Below, piece by piece: positions 18,924 through 28,873 of a stretch of DNA of 64,000 nucleotides (its first letter is position 1; every line of letters starts with the position of its first letter). Below the pieces are notes generated by a model that worked only from the letters and a program-made list of their open reading frames with translations, was not told where the DNA came from and did no database searches. The position numbers and the translations under genes are program-made. The stretch covers positions 868,001 to 932,000 of the forward strand of contig NZ_CP035491.1 in NCBI RefSeq assembly GCF_004135405.1. The letters are read 5' to 3'. The DNA comes from Agromyces protaetiae. Lineage in GTDB: Bacteria; Actinomycetota; Actinomycetes; Actinomycetales; Microbacteriaceae.

Positions 18924-20723
18924 TCAGACCGTCGACGCCTCCCACTCGGCGTGGAGCGCTGCGAACTCTCCGCCCGACGCGACGAGCTCGGCAGGAGTGC
19001 CGTCTTCGAGCACGCGCCCGCCGCCGAGCACGAGCACGCGGTCGGCGATCTCGACCGTCGAGAGCCGGTGGGCGATGATGATCGCCGTGCGTCCCCGGAG
19101 CAGCTTCGCGAGGCCGCGCTGCACGAGCGCCTCGCTTGGCAGGTCGAGCGAACTCGTCGCCTCGTCGAGTATCAACACCGCCGGGTCGGCAAGGAACGCC
19201 CGCGCGAACGACACGAGCTGCCGCTGCCCGGCCGATAGCCGTCCGCCGCGCTTGTTCACGTCGGTGTCGTACCCCTCGGGCAGCAGCTCGATGAACCGAT
19301 CGGCGCCCACCGCCCGCGCTGCCGCGCGGATCTCGTCGAGCGTCGCGCCCGGTCGCCCGATCGCGATGTTGTCGGCGATCGACCCGCTGAACAGGAACGC
19401 CTCCTGCGTCACCATGACGACCGCGCGACGCAGGTCGGCGAACGCGAGATCGCGCACGTCGACGCCGTCGAGGCGCACCTCGCCCTCGCTCGCGTCATAG
19501 AAGCGCGCGACGAGCTTCGCGAGGGTCGACTTGCCGGCGCCCGTCGAGCCGACGAGCGCGACCGTCTGGCCCGCCGCGATGTCGACGTCGAGGCGAGGCA
19601 GGATGTCTCGGCCCGGCGTGTACGCGAACCGCACGCCGTCGAACTCGATGCGGCCGGCCGCGCGCGGCAGCGCGACAGGTTGGCGGGGCGGGCGGATCGT
19701 CGGCTGCTCCTCGAGCAGCCCCGAGATCTTCTCGAGGGCCGCGACCGAGGACTGCATCGAGTTGTAGAACTGCGCCATGTCTTGGACGGGCGTGAAGAAC
19801 CGCTTGGCGTAGAGCACCGCCGCGACGAGCGCGCCGAGCGGCAGCGCGCCCGCGAAGACCCGGTATCCGTCGACGGCGAGAATGCCCGCGACCGCGAGAT
19901 TGCCGATGAGCACGAGCCCCGGGTTGTAGACGCCGATGAGCCCGACCGCACGCTGGTCGGCGATGCGGTACTCCTCGGCGAGGCGGGCGTGCTCGGCGGC
20001 ATTCCGCTTCTCGCGGTGGAACGCCTGCACTGCGCGGTGGCCTGCCATCGTCTCGACGAACTGCACGATGAGGTTCGCCGACGCGACGCGCGTCGACCGA
20101 TAGTGCAGTTGCGACTTCTGCTGGAACCAGCGCGTCAGGAACCACACCGGCACGGCCGTCACGAGCAGCATGAGCCCGCTCCAGGGGTCGAGCACGAACA
20201 GGAGCGCGGCGATGAACGCCATATAGAGGAAGCCCGAGAGCAACTGGTTGACGCCTGAGTCGAGCACCTCGCGCACGGCGTCGAGGTCGGAGGTCTGCCG
20301 TGCGATGATGCGCCCCGACGTGTAGGTCTCGTGGAACTCGAGGCTCAGCCGCTGCGTGTGGAGGAAGACGCGCTTCCGGAGATCGAAGAGCACGGCCTGA
20401 GAGATGCGCGCGTTGAGCCGGATGAACCACAGCGTGAGCACGCCGCCCGCGACGGCCGCCGTGAGGTAGAGGCCGCCGTCGACGAGGACGCGCGTCGGGT
20501 CGCCTCCGAGGAGCGTCGGCAGGCCGGCGTCGAGGGCGGATGCCACGAGCAGCGGCCCGAGCGCGCGCGCGCCCTGTGCGGTCGTGACGAGCAGGAGCAT
20601 GAGCGCGAAGCGCCACCGCATCGGCCGCAACAGGCTGCCGAGGAGCCGCAGCGAGCGACGCCGCACGAACCGGGCACGCTCCCGTTCAAGCAGGATGTCG
20701 TCTTCGAACGCCACGCCGCTCAT
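18924..20723 (-). CDS. Heterodimeric ABC exporter, catalytically complete half
   Basis: The protein has 599 residues with an N-terminal six-helix type IV exporter domain and a C-terminal nucleotide domain. It shows Walker A GSTGAGKST, the Q-loop TQEAFLFSGSI, Walker B ILDEATSSLD with the catalytic Glu, and H-loop IIIAHRLSTV. The signature is LSAGQ instead of LSGGQ, which would face the degenerate site built from its partner. It overlaps the partner's stop by four bases and is surely cotranslated. Homologous pairs export drugs, peptides or lipids. It is convergent with the FGE-like gene. Confidence 0.92.
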   Translation of the reverse strand: MSGVAFEDDILLERERARFVRRRSLRLLGSLLRPMRWRFALMLLLVTTAQGARALGPLLVASALDAGLPTLLGGDPTRVLVDGGLYLTAAVAGGVLTLWFIRLNARISQAVLFDLRKRVFLHTQRLSLEFHETYTSGRIIARQTSDLDAVREVLDSGVNQLLSGFLYMAFIAALLFVLDPWSGLMLLVTAVPVWFLTRWFQQKSQLHYRSTRVASANLIVQFVETMAGHRAVQAFHREKRNAAEHARLAEEYRIADQRAVGLIGVYNPGLVLIGNLAVAGILAVDGYRVFAGALPLGALVAAVLYAKRFFTPVQDMAQFYNSMQSSVAALEKISGLLEEQPTIRPPRQPVALPRAAGRIEFDGVRFAYTPGRDILPRLDVDIAAGQTVALVGSTGAGKSTLAKLVARFYDASEGEVRLDGVDVRDLAFADLRRAVVMVTQEAFLFSGSIADNIAIGRPGATLDEIRAAARAVGADRFIELLPEGYDTDVNKRGGRLSAGQRQLVSFARAFLADPAVLILDEATSSLDLPSEALVQRGLAKLLRGRTAIIIAHRLSTVEIADRVLVLGGGRVLEDGTPAELVASGGEFAALHAEWEASTV

Positions 20724-22600
20724 CGGGTCGCTCCCGCAGGTGACGGCGCAGAGACATCCGGTCGTCGTTCCGCCGAGCGCGCGGACGTGACATCCGACTC
20801 TCTCCAACGCTCTTCGCGAGCGCGCGACTGGCGCGCGAGGACCGAGCGGTACAGCTCGTTCGATGCGAGCAGCTCGGCGTGCGTGCCGACCGCTGCGATG
20901 CGGCCGTTGTGGAGGAGCGCGACCCGGTCGGCGAGGGCGACCGTCGAGGGGCGGTGGGCGACGACGATCGTCGTCGTCTCGCGGAGCGTCGCCCGCAACC
21001 GCTCGGTGACGAGCGCCTCGGTGCGCACATCGAGCGCCGACAACGGGTCGTCGAGCACGAGCACGCGAGGCTCGGCGGCGATCGCACGCGCGAGCGCGAG
21101 CCGCTGCCGCTGGCCACCCGAGAGGCTCAGGCCCTCTTCGCCGACCAGCGTGTCGACGCCGTCGGGGAGCGCGTGCACGAAGTCGGCGCCGGCGACCTCG
21201 AGCGCGCGGAGCAGCACGTCGTCGCCCGCGTCGGGTACGCCGAGGAGGATGTTCTCGCGCACCGATGCCGAGAACAGCACCGGCTCTTCGAACGCGATCG
21301 ACACGTGGCTGCGGAGGGCGAGCCGTTCGAGGTCGCGCACGTCGATGCCGTCGATCAGCACGCGGCCGCCTGTGACGTCGTAGAGGCGAGGAACGAGTTG
21401 GACGAGCGTCGACTTGCCACCGCCCGTCAGTGCGACGAGCGCGAGCGTCTCGCCGGGTTCGACGACGAGATCGATACCGTCGAGGAGGTCGGGCGCGTCG
21501 GCGGGTGCGTCGGGGTACCGGAACCGCACGCCCTGGAACTCGAGGCGGGAAGCGCGCGAGGCCGCCTTCGGCGATACCGGTGTCGCGGGATCGAGGATCG
21601 TATTCGGCACATCGAGCACCTCGAAGTAGCGGTCGATGGCGGTCTTCGCGTCCATCGACATCGCGAACTGCTCGCCGAGTCGCCCGAGCGGGCCGTTGAC
21701 GATCGCGGCCGTCGCGAAGAACGCCACGATCGCGCCCACCGTGAGGTCGCCCGACGCGACGAGGAACGCACCGACGACGAGCGACACCGCGAGCGCCGTC
21801 TCGGGCAGGAGCGTCAGCACCATCGACACGGTCGACAGCGACCGCGACTTCGAGAGTTCGGTTTCGCGCAGTTCGTCGGCGCGCGCCGCGAACGAGTCGA
21901 GGGCGTCGCGCCCGCGCCCGAAGGCCTTGAGCACCCGGATGCCTCGCACCGACTCCTCGACGACCGTCGCGAGGTCGCCCGCCTGGTCTTGCGCGCGCCG
22001 CGACGCGATGCGGTAGCGGCGACGGAAGCGGAAGCTCACGACGAGCACGGGCACCGCCGCGACCGCGTAGATCGTGCCGAGCACCCAGCTCGACGAGAGC
22101 ATGAGCGCCGTGCCGATGCCGATCGTGATGGCGTTGACGCAGATCATCACCATGCCGAAGCTGATCCAGCGGCGGAACCGGCGGATGTCGCTCATCGAAC
22201 GCGACAGCAGCTGCCCGCTCCCCCACTCGTCGTGGAAGGCGACAGGCAGCTCGGCGAGGTGCTCATAGAGCTGCACCCGCAGTTTCGCCTCGAGCTTCGT
22301 GCCCGGCGCGAGGACGAGCTGGCGGCGGGCGGTGAGCAGCCCCGCCTCAGCCAGACCCAGTGCGAGCACGACGCCGACACCCCACCACAGGCCGGCCGGA
22401 TCGTTCGACTCGAACAACGGGCCGTTGACGATCCACTGCAGCACCTGCGGGATCGCGAGGGCGAGCGCGCTCGCGACGACGGCGCTCGCAAGACCCAGTG
22501 CGAGGCGCGGCACGACCTCGCGCGACAGCGGATACAGACGGGCGAGCGACTGGGTGAAGGTGGTCTCTCGGGAGCGATCCGGACCTTCGAGCGCGGTCAC
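20720..22600 (-). CDS. Heterodimeric ABC exporter, degenerate-site half
   Basis: The protein has 626 residues from GTG 22600. The membrane domain (about 1-330) includes LALAIPQVLQWIVNGPLF and FHDEWGSGQLLSRSMSDIRR. In the nucleotide domain Walker A is ALTGGGKST, lacking the first Gly. The signature LSGGQ is intact, and Walker B reads VLVLDDPLSALD, so the catalytic Glu is Asp. With the partner's LSAGQ this defines one consensus and one degenerate ATP site, as in TM287/288-type exporters. It overlaps the upstream MocR gene by four bases (GTGA). Confidence 0.92.
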   Translation of the reverse strand: MTALEGPDRSRETTFTQSLARLYPLSREVVPRLALGLASAVVASALALAIPQVLQWIVNGPLFESNDPAGLWWGVGVVLALGLAEAGLLTARRQLVLAPGTKLEAKLRVQLYEHLAELPVAFHDEWGSGQLLSRSMSDIRRFRRWISFGMVMICVNAITIGIGTALMLSSSWVLGTIYAVAAVPVLVVSFRFRRRYRIASRRAQDQAGDLATVVEESVRGIRVLKAFGRGRDALDSFAARADELRETELSKSRSLSTVSMVLTLLPETALAVSLVVGAFLVASGDLTVGAIVAFFATAAIVNGPLGRLGEQFAMSMDAKTAIDRYFEVLDVPNTILDPATPVSPKAASRASRLEFQGVRFRYPDAPADAPDLLDGIDLVVEPGETLALVALTGGGKSTLVQLVPRLYDVTGGRVLIDGIDVRDLERLALRSHVSIAFEEPVLFSASVRENILLGVPDAGDDVLLRALEVAGADFVHALPDGVDTLVGEEGLSLSGGQRQRLALARAIAAEPRVLVLDDPLSALDVRTEALVTERLRATLRETTTIVVAHRPSTVALADRVALLHNGRIAAVGTHAELLASNELYRSVLARQSRAREERWRESDVTSARSAERRPDVSAPSPAGATR

Positions 22601-23958
22601 TCTTCCTCCGCTGCGAACTGCCGCGCTGCGGCGGACGCCAGCGCGTCCGCAACGGCCGCGACGCCGGCTTCGTCATCGGGAAGGCGCGTCGTGGCGATCC
22701 GAACATGAGGACCTGCGGTCCCGAACCCGCTGCGAGCACCGGGGCTCGCCGAAATGCCGTGGCTCGCGAGGACGAGCAGTGCGTCGCGCTCGTCGGCGAC
22801 CGGCACCCATGCGAACGAGCCACCCGATCCGCCGGCCGCGATGCCGCGCGAGGAAAGTGCCTCCAGCAATGCGCGGTTGCGCCGGTCGTAGGTCGTGGCG
22901 GCTGACGACACGAGCAGGTCGACGTCGGGGTCGCCGAGCAGCACGGCGAGCGTGTGCTGAAGAAACGGGTTGCCCTTCGCGCCTTCGCTCGCCTGGAGCG
23001 AGGAGATCGCCTCGATCGCCTCAGTCGCGCCCGCGAGGACGGCGGTCTGGAGGCCCGGTCCGAAGGCGCGGGCGAAGTCGATCACTCGGATGACTCGGTC
23101 CGGGAGCACCTCGGCGAGAGACGGTGACGACGCGAACCCGCCGGCCGGATCCTCCTCGAGGATCCACGGCCGGACATCCGAAGCCTGCAGCAACGCCGCG
23201 AGTGCGTCGCGCCTCCGCTCGGTCAAGGTGGAACCGAGGGGGACGGCGGCGTTGGACTGGAAGGTGACGATGCTCGGCGACTGCGCGAGTGCTGCGGCGA
23301 ACGAGTCGGGCGACGGCCCCTCGGCGTCGGAGGAGATCAGCGCCAGGCGTGCGTCCCGTCCGCGAAGGATCGCGAGGTTGCGGATGCAGGTGGGATCCTC
23401 GACCGCGGCGGTTCCGCCGACCGGAAGCAGTGCGGTGACGGCGAGGTGCATCGCTGAGTGCATCCCGGGTGCAGCGATCAGGAGCGCGGGCTCGAAGGAG
23501 AGGCGGGACGTGAGCGCGGCGCCGAGCGCAGGAGCGATTCCGAGGACAGGGGCGGTGAGGACGGATGCGGACGCGCTGAGCAGGGCGCTCGAGAGATCTG
23601 GCAGGAGCGCGGGGTCGGCGCCCGCGCGGCCGAGATCCACCACGGCGGGGGTCGATGGGGCGAACGTCGCCGATGACCCCGACGAACGGTCGAGCCGGAC
23701 GGCCACGGTCGTTCCGCCACGGCGTCGCGTGTCGAGCAGTCCACCCCGTCGAAGCTCGGCCCACGCGTCGGCGACGGCCCCGACGCTCGTTTCGAGCGCG
23801 GCTGCGACATCGCGGATGGTCGGGAGCTTGGTCCCGGGGACGAGATCGCCGGCCTCGATCAACGTGCCGATCGTGCGGCGGATGTCGTCGGCGCGCGGAC
23901 TGCCGATGAGTCGTGCGAGTTCGGCCGCGTCGATCGCGGTGTCTGATGCGATCGTCAT
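22597..23958 (-). CDS. MocR-like GntR/aminotransferase regulator lacking the PLP lysine
   Basis: The protein has 453 residues. The GntR winged helix covers about 20-85 (LIEAGDLVPGTKLPTIRDV, AAALETSVGAVADAWAELRR). An aminotransferase fold type I domain follows, with GMHSAMHLAVTALLPVGGTA, VEDPTC and ILEEDPAGGF. Where MocR proteins have SFSK, this one has DFARAFGPGL, so residue 297 is Arg (codon at 23068-23070). The Tyr of the usual EDDY is Pro. It may therefore regulate without a Schiff-base PLP. It is first in a coupled run with the exporter genes, suggesting it controls them or the upstream flavin-enzyme locus. Confidence 0.83.
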   Translation of the reverse strand: MTIASDTAIDAAELARLIGSPRADDIRRTIGTLIEAGDLVPGTKLPTIRDVAAALETSVGAVADAWAELRRGGLLDTRRRGGTTVAVRLDRSSGSSATFAPSTPAVVDLGRAGADPALLPDLSSALLSASASVLTAPVLGIAPALGAALTSRLSFEPALLIAAPGMHSAMHLAVTALLPVGGTAAVEDPTCIRNLAILRGRDARLALISSDAEGPSPDSFAAALAQSPSIVTFQSNAAVPLGSTLTERRRDALAALLQASDVRPWILEEDPAGGFASSPSLAEVLPDRVIRVIDFARAFGPGLQTAVLAGATEAIEAISSLQASEGAKGNPFLQHTLAVLLGDPDVDLLVSSAATTYDRRNRALLEALSSRGIAAGGSGGSFAWVPVADERDALLVLASHGISASPGARSGFGTAGPHVRIATTRLPDDEAGVAAVADALASAAARQFAAEEE

Positions 23959-24067
23959 GCCGCCTCCACTGGACAATTCGAAATGCACTGTACTCTTCTG
24001 CCCATTATCCGACTTCCGATCGTGTCCGTGCGCCAGCTCGGGCCCGGCCGATGACCGGGCCCGACGC

Positions 24068-25330
24068 TCACTCGGCTGATTCGCCGGTCTGCCAGGTGTT
24101 GCTGAGCGCACCGCCGTTGAGCAGGAAGTCCCCGATGATGCGGGCCTTGTTCCGGTGCGGATTGTGCGAAGCGATCGTGCGGGCGTTGCGCCAGTGACGG
24201 TCGAAGGCGCGCGCGGTGTCGGTCGCCGAGGCACCGCCGACGTCGAACAGCCGGGTCGTCGCATCGAGCACTGCGTCGATCACGACGAGTTGCGCGTGAG
24301 CGGTCGTCTCTTCCGCCGTCGCCACGATCGCCGCGACAGCGTCGTCGTCTGCGCCGGCCGCCTGGAGATCGTGCGACTCCTGCACGCGCTGAACCGCGGC
24401 GAACAACGCTGAGTCCGCCTGGAATGCGAGCGCGCTGAGCTCGCCGAGGGTCTCCTGGATGATCGGATCGCCTGCCGCCGTCGACGCGCTCCCGTGGCTG
24501 AACACCCGGGTCCGTGACGCGACGAAGTCCGTCGCATCGCTCACGACCGCACGGCCGATGCCGGCGAGGGCGGCCAGCAGCACGAGTTGCACGAATGCAC
24601 CGCCGTGGCCCGGACCGCCCTTGGCACCCCGCCGCACCAGATCGGCCTCGGGTACTCGGACACCCTCGAAGGTCGTCGTCCCGCTGCCGGTCATGCGCTG
24701 ACCGAACCCGTTCCAGTCGTCGACCCGGGTGACGCCGTCCGCCGATGTGTCGACGGCGACCCCGACGAACTCACCTTCGTCGTCGACCGCGGACACCGAC
24801 ACCCAATCGGCGAAAAGCGTCCCCGTGCTGTAGAACTTCACGCCGTCGAGACGGAACTCGTCGCCGCTGCGACTGATCCGCGTGCCGAGGGTGCCGACCT
24901 TGGCGGAACTCCGCTCGTGCGAGGCGTTGCCGTAGATCGCGCCGTTCGCGATCCGCTCGAGCACCCGTGAACGCCGGTCCGACGTCGGTGCGAGCAACTG
25001 CCGCTCCACCTGTGCGAAGTGCGAGCGGAAGATCTGCGCCAGGTTCGAATCGTGCTGGGCCAGATGAGCGAGCAGTTCGAAGAGCTCGGTGACGCTCGCC
25101 CCGCCCCCGCCGAGCTCGACCGGAAGCGTCGCACGGGTGAAGCCGGCGTCTCGAAGCGTCTCGATCTCGTCGAACGGGAGCCGCCGAGAGCGCTCGCGCT
25201 CGACGGCGCCTGAAGCGATGCTCTCGAACGCTCGGGCGAATCGCTGCTTGTGCGATGCTGCTCGGTCGTTCGCCCAGCCGGGTGTGTACCGGATCTGGCT
25301 CGCGAGGGACGGGGCGATCGTGTCGGTCAT
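24068..25330 (-). CDS. SfnB/DszC-type acyl-CoA-dehydrogenase-fold flavin monooxygenase
   Basis: The protein has 420 residues with the acyl-CoA dehydrogenase fold: N-terminal helices (LPFDEIETLRDAGFTRATLP), a middle beta domain (YGNASHERSSAKVGT, WNGFGQRMTGSGTTTFEGV) and a C-terminal helical bundle. The closing motif FDRHWRNARTIASHNP is characteristic of DszC/SfnB/DnmB-like FMN-dependent enzymes that oxygenate organosulfur or amine substrates, not of true acyl-CoA dehydrogenases. The start overlaps the stop of the ABC ATPase gene by four bases, so it belongs to the transporter operon. The reduced flavin supplier is not evident nearby. Confidence 0.84.
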   Translation of the reverse strand: MTDTIAPSLASQIRYTPGWANDRAASHKQRFARAFESIASGAVERERSRRLPFDEIETLRDAGFTRATLPVELGGGGASVTELFELLAHLAQHDSNLAQIFRSHFAQVERQLLAPTSDRRSRVLERIANGAIYGNASHERSSAKVGTLGTRISRSGDEFRLDGVKFYSTGTLFADWVSVSAVDDEGEFVGVAVDTSADGVTRVDDWNGFGQRMTGSGTTTFEGVRVPEADLVRRGAKGGPGHGGAFVQLVLLAALAGIGRAVVSDATDFVASRTRVFSHGSASTAAGDPIIQETLGELSALAFQADSALFAAVQRVQESHDLQAAGADDDAVAAIVATAEETTAHAQLVVIDAVLDATTRLFDVGGASATDTARAFDRHWRNARTIASHNPHRNKARIIGDFLLNGGALSNTWQTGESAE

Positions 25331-27051
25331 CTCGTCAGGACTCCATTCGTCAGCGGGATCGTGGTGAGTCTCGGAACTGCTGCGAGCAGCTCTCGCGTGT
25401 ACGGATCTCGGGGGTCTGCGAAGACCGCGTCGGCGTCACCGTGTTCGACGATCACGCCGTCCTTCATCACGATCAGCGAATCGCTGATGTGGTGCACGAC
25501 CGAGAGATCGTGGGAGATGAAGAGGTAGGTGAGTCCCAGCTCCTCCTGCAGAGCGGCGAGCAGATCGAGCACTTGCGCCTGAACGGAGACGTCGAGCGCC
25601 GACACCGGCTCGTCGCACACGAGCACCTCGGGGCTCGCGGCGAGCGCGCGGGCGATCGCCACACGCTGACGCTGGCCGCCCGAGAGCTCGATCGGCCGCC
25701 GCCTCAGCAGCTCGGTCGGCAACCGGACGAGGTCGAGGAGTGCTGCCGCCTGGTCCGCTCGCTCGGATCCGCGGGGAACCTCCGCGGCTTCGAGCGCCTC
25801 GCCGAGGACGGCGCCGACGGTATAGCGAGGGTCGAACGAGGCGAGGGGATCCTGGTAGACGGCCTGGAGGCTTCGGCGAGCCGTTCGGCGCGCATCCGCC
25901 GGGAGCAGCGTCCAATCGGTGCCCTTCCAGAAGACGCGGCCGGCGTCGGCGGTCTCGACGCCCAGCACGATTCGCGCGGTCGTCGTCTTCCCCGAGCCGG
26001 ACTCGCCGACAATGCCGAGCGTGCGCCCGGCGGCGACCTCGAACCCCACGCCGTCGACGACGGTGCGGGTGACCCGGTCGGGGCCGACGTAGCTCTTCGT
26101 GAGACCCTCGGCACGGATCACGGGCGAAGACGCCCCGGCATCGGTCGTCGGAGCGACCTCGGACGAGACATCCGCGACCCTCGCCGCGTCGCCGTCCCGG
26201 CGGACCGCGCGGAGTCGGTCGACGGAGATGACGGGGCCGCGCGACAGGCGCGCACCGCGCGGGTGGAGCGACGGCACTGCGGCGAGGAGATCTCGCGTGT
26301 ACGGGTGCCGTGGGTCGGCGAGAACCTCGGCGGCCGGTCCCTCCTCGACGATCTCACCCTGGCGCATGACCGCGATCCGGTCGGCCAGCGCGGCCACGAC
26401 GGCGAGGTCGTGGCTCACGAGCAGCATGCCCCGATCGGCGGCCTTGAGTTCGCCGAGCAGCCCGATGATCCGTGCTGCGATCGTCGCGTCGAGCGCGGTC
26501 GTCGGCTCGTCGGCGATGAGGAAGTGCGGATCGACGGCGATCGCCGACGCGATGAGGGCGCGCTGGCGCAGACCGCCCGACAACTGGTGCGGGTACTGTG
26601 CGGCCCGGACCTCGGGGGCGGGCACGCCGACGAGCTCGAGGAGCCGGAGCACTTCCGCGTCCCGTTCGCGTCGGGTCAGACGCGCGTGCGCGCGAAGCGG
26701 CTCGGCGATCTCGGCGCCGACCTTGCGGAGCGCATCGAGCGAGGCGAGCGCGTCCTGCAGGACGAATCCGATCTTCGCGCCGCGCGTGCGCCGCCAATCG
26801 CGCTCCGAGAACCGCCTGAGGTCGTGCCCGTCGAACTCGAGGCGCTCGGCCGTCACCTGCGCCCCTTGCCCCGTGAGACCGATGAGCGTCCGCGCGGTGA
26901 CGGACTTTCCCGAACCCGACTCGCCGACGAGCGCGAGGCATTCGCCGCGGCCGACCGTGAACGAGACATCCTTCACGACGTGTTTGCGGGCATGCGCAGC
27001 GCCGAAGGAGACATCCAAGTGCTCGACGCGGAGCAGGGCCGACCCGCTCAT
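25327..27051 (-). CDS. Fused dual ATP-binding protein of a peptide/nickel/opine ABC importer
   Basis: The protein has 574 residues, two DppD/DppF-like nucleotide domains in one chain. The first has Walker A LVGESGSGKS, signature LSGGLRQRALIA and Walker B LIADEPTTALD. The second begins near residue 310, with IVGESGSGKTT, LSGGQRQRVAIA and LVCDEPVSALD. Each ends with the oligopeptide-type tail motif DPRxPYTRxLLAAVP. The gene overlaps its neighbours at both ends and powers the two permeases upstream. Linkage to flavin monooxygenases suggests uptake of a small organosulfur compound rather than peptides. Confidence 0.93.
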   Translation of the reverse strand: MSGSALLRVEHLDVSFGAAHARKHVVKDVSFTVGRGECLALVGESGSGKSVTARTLIGLTGQGAQVTAERLEFDGHDLRRFSERDWRRTRGAKIGFVLQDALASLDALRKVGAEIAEPLRAHARLTRRERDAEVLRLLELVGVPAPEVRAAQYPHQLSGGLRQRALIASAIAVDPHFLIADEPTTALDATIAARIIGLLGELKAADRGMLLVSHDLAVVAALADRIAVMRQGEIVEEGPAAEVLADPRHPYTRDLLAAVPSLHPRGARLSRGPVISVDRLRAVRRDGDAARVADVSSEVAPTTDAGASSPVIRAEGLTKSYVGPDRVTRTVVDGVGFEVAAGRTLGIVGESGSGKTTTARIVLGVETADAGRVFWKGTDWTLLPADARRTARRSLQAVYQDPLASFDPRYTVGAVLGEALEAAEVPRGSERADQAAALLDLVRLPTELLRRRPIELSGGQRQRVAIARALAASPEVLVCDEPVSALDVSVQAQVLDLLAALQEELGLTYLFISHDLSVVHHISDSLIVMKDGVIVEHGDADAVFADPRDPYTRELLAAVPRLTTIPLTNGVLTR

Positions 27052-27943
27052 GCCCGCCCCTCCGAGCGGCGCTGGAGGTCACGCCCGACGACCGTGATCG
27101 AGAGCACGGTCGCCACCAGGAACGCGGACGGGATGAGGATCAGCCAGGGTGCGTTCGAGATGAAGTTGCGGCCGACCGAGAGCATCGCACCCCACTCGGG
27201 CGCGGGCGGGGCGTGCCGAGGCCGAGGAAGCTGAGCGAAGCGCCGGCGCCGATCGCCCCGCCGATCCCGATGGTGGCGAGGATCAGCACGGGTTTGATCG
27301 CGTTCGGGAGGACGTGTCGGAAGACGACCTTCGACCGCGAGAAGCCGAGTGTCCGTGCCGCCTCGACATAGGTCGCCGACCGCACCTTGTGCGTCTGCGC
27401 CCGCACGATGCGTGCGTAGTAGGCGACGCCTCCGGCGCCGATCGCGAGGATGGCGTTGATGGTGCCGCCGCCGATGATGCCGATCACGACGAGCGCGAGG
27501 AGCAGTTCGGGCACCGCGAGCGTCACGTCGAGCACGCGCATGATGGACGCCTCGACGAGCCGGTTTCCGAGCCCGGCGGTCAGGCCGACGGCGATGCCGA
27601 TCAGGAGGCCGATCACGGTCGCGGTGATGCCGATGACGAGCGAGGCGCCGGCGCCGTGCACGATGCGGGTGTACACGTCGGAGCCCGACTCGTCGGTTCC
27701 GAACCAATGGGCGGCGCCTGGCGCGATGAACGTGCGCGTCGGATCGACCTCGAGCGGGTCGCCGGGTGCGAGGAGCGACGGCGCGAGCGAGGCGACGGCG
27801 AGCGTCGCGATGAACGCCCACGAGAGCGCGACACCCGGTCGGATGCCTCGGAGCCGCGATCGGGAGATCGCGTCGGTGACGGCTCGGAAGCCGGACTTGC
27901 CGGGGGCCTCGGTGATCGAGGCGATCGTGCCTTCCGCAGTCAT
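27048..27943 (-). CDS. Peptide/nickel-type ABC permease (DppC-like), frameshifted here
   Basis: The restored protein is about 299 residues. It has an N-terminal hydrophobic anchor (ALSWAFIATLAVASLAPSLL) and the HWFGTDESGSDVYTRIVHGA motif of DppC proteins. The coupling-loop signature reads YVEAARTLGFSRSKVVFRHV, then LPNAIKPVLILATIGIG. After FLGLGTP the frame shifts. One extra base in the run at 27208-27211 restores the expected PAPEWGAMLSVGRNFI and a C-terminus ending RDLQRRSEGRA. It overlaps both neighbours by four bases in the operon. Confidence 0.88.
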
Positions 27944-28872
27944 GCGGTCACCACCCTGGGGTCGATGGACGTGTAGAGGAGGTCGACGAGGAGGTTCACG
28001 ACGACGTAGACGGCCGCCGAGAGCAGCACGACGCCGAGGATCACCGGAAGGTCCTTGTTGTAGACCGACGCGAGCATGAGCCCGCCGATCCCCTGGCGGG
28101 AGAAGAGGGTCTCGGTGATGACGGATCCGCCGAGGAGTCCGCCGACGATGAATCCGGACATCGTCACGGTCGGGATCGCCGCGTGGCGGAGTGCGTGGCG
28201 GATCCGGACCGCGAAGTCGCTGAGCCCCCTCGCGCGTGCGGTGAGGACGAACGGCTGCTCCAAGACTTCTTCGAGCTCGTTGCGGAGCACTTGCGACAAC
28301 GGGCCGAACAGGATCAGGGCGAGCGTCGCCGCCGGGAGGATGAGCGACGGGAACCCGGCCGTGCCGCTGGACGGCAGGAGTTTCCAGGTGAAGGCGAACA
28401 GGATCAGGAGGGCGAACCCGACGACGAAGCTCGGGACGGAGGCGAGGAACACTTCCGCCGACGAGACGATCGCGCGGATCCAGGGCCGCCGCTGGGCGCT
28501 TGCGAGGGCGACCGCCACGGTAAGCGTGATCGCGAGCAGCGCTGCGAAGCCCGCGAGTGCCGCCGTCGACGGGAGTTGCTGACCGATGGCCTCGGCGACG
28601 GGGATGCGGAGCCGGTACGACTGGCCGAGATCGCCCTGGAGCAGATTCCCGAGGTAGTGGAAGTACTGGACGATGAACGGCTGGTCGAGGAGGTAGTCGG
28701 CGCGCACCTGGGCGATCGCCTCCTGGGTGGGCCGGGCGTCCGGCCCACCCAGGATCAGCAATGCGGTGTCGCCGGGGATGATGAACACGGCCACGAACGT
28801 GAGCGTCGCGGCACCCCACAGGACGGCCACCCCGAGGAGGAGTCGCAGTCCGATCCGGCGGAGGGCGAACAT
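27940..28872 (-). CDS. Peptide/nickel-type ABC permease (DppB-like)
   Basis: The protein has 310 residues and six membrane segments. The N-terminus RIGLRLLLGVAVLWGAATLT and the loop VRADYLLDQPFIVQYFHYLG are followed by LLQGDLGQSYR, the hallmark of DppB-like permeases. The coupling motif is VLTARARGLSDFAVRIRHAL, and the C-terminus reaches LVDLLYTSIDPRV. It pairs with the DppC-like subunit. It starts one base after the binding-protein stop and overlaps the next gene, so the order is binding protein, DppB, DppC, ATPase, flavin enzyme. Confidence 0.92.
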   Translation of the reverse strand: MFALRRIGLRLLLGVAVLWGAATLTFVAVFIIPGDTALLILGGPDARPTQEAIAQVRADYLLDQPFIVQYFHYLGNLLQGDLGQSYRLRIPVAEAIGQQLPSTAALAGFAALLAITLTVAVALASAQRRPWIRAIVSSAEVFLASVPSFVVGFALLILFAFTWKLLPSSGTAGFPSLILPAATLALILFGPLSQVLRNELEEVLEQPFVLTARARGLSDFAVRIRHALRHAAIPTVTMSGFIVGGLLGGSVITETLFSRQGIGGLMLASVYNKDLPVILGVVLLSAAVYVVVNLLVDLLYTSIDPRVVTA

Positions 28873-28873
28873 G

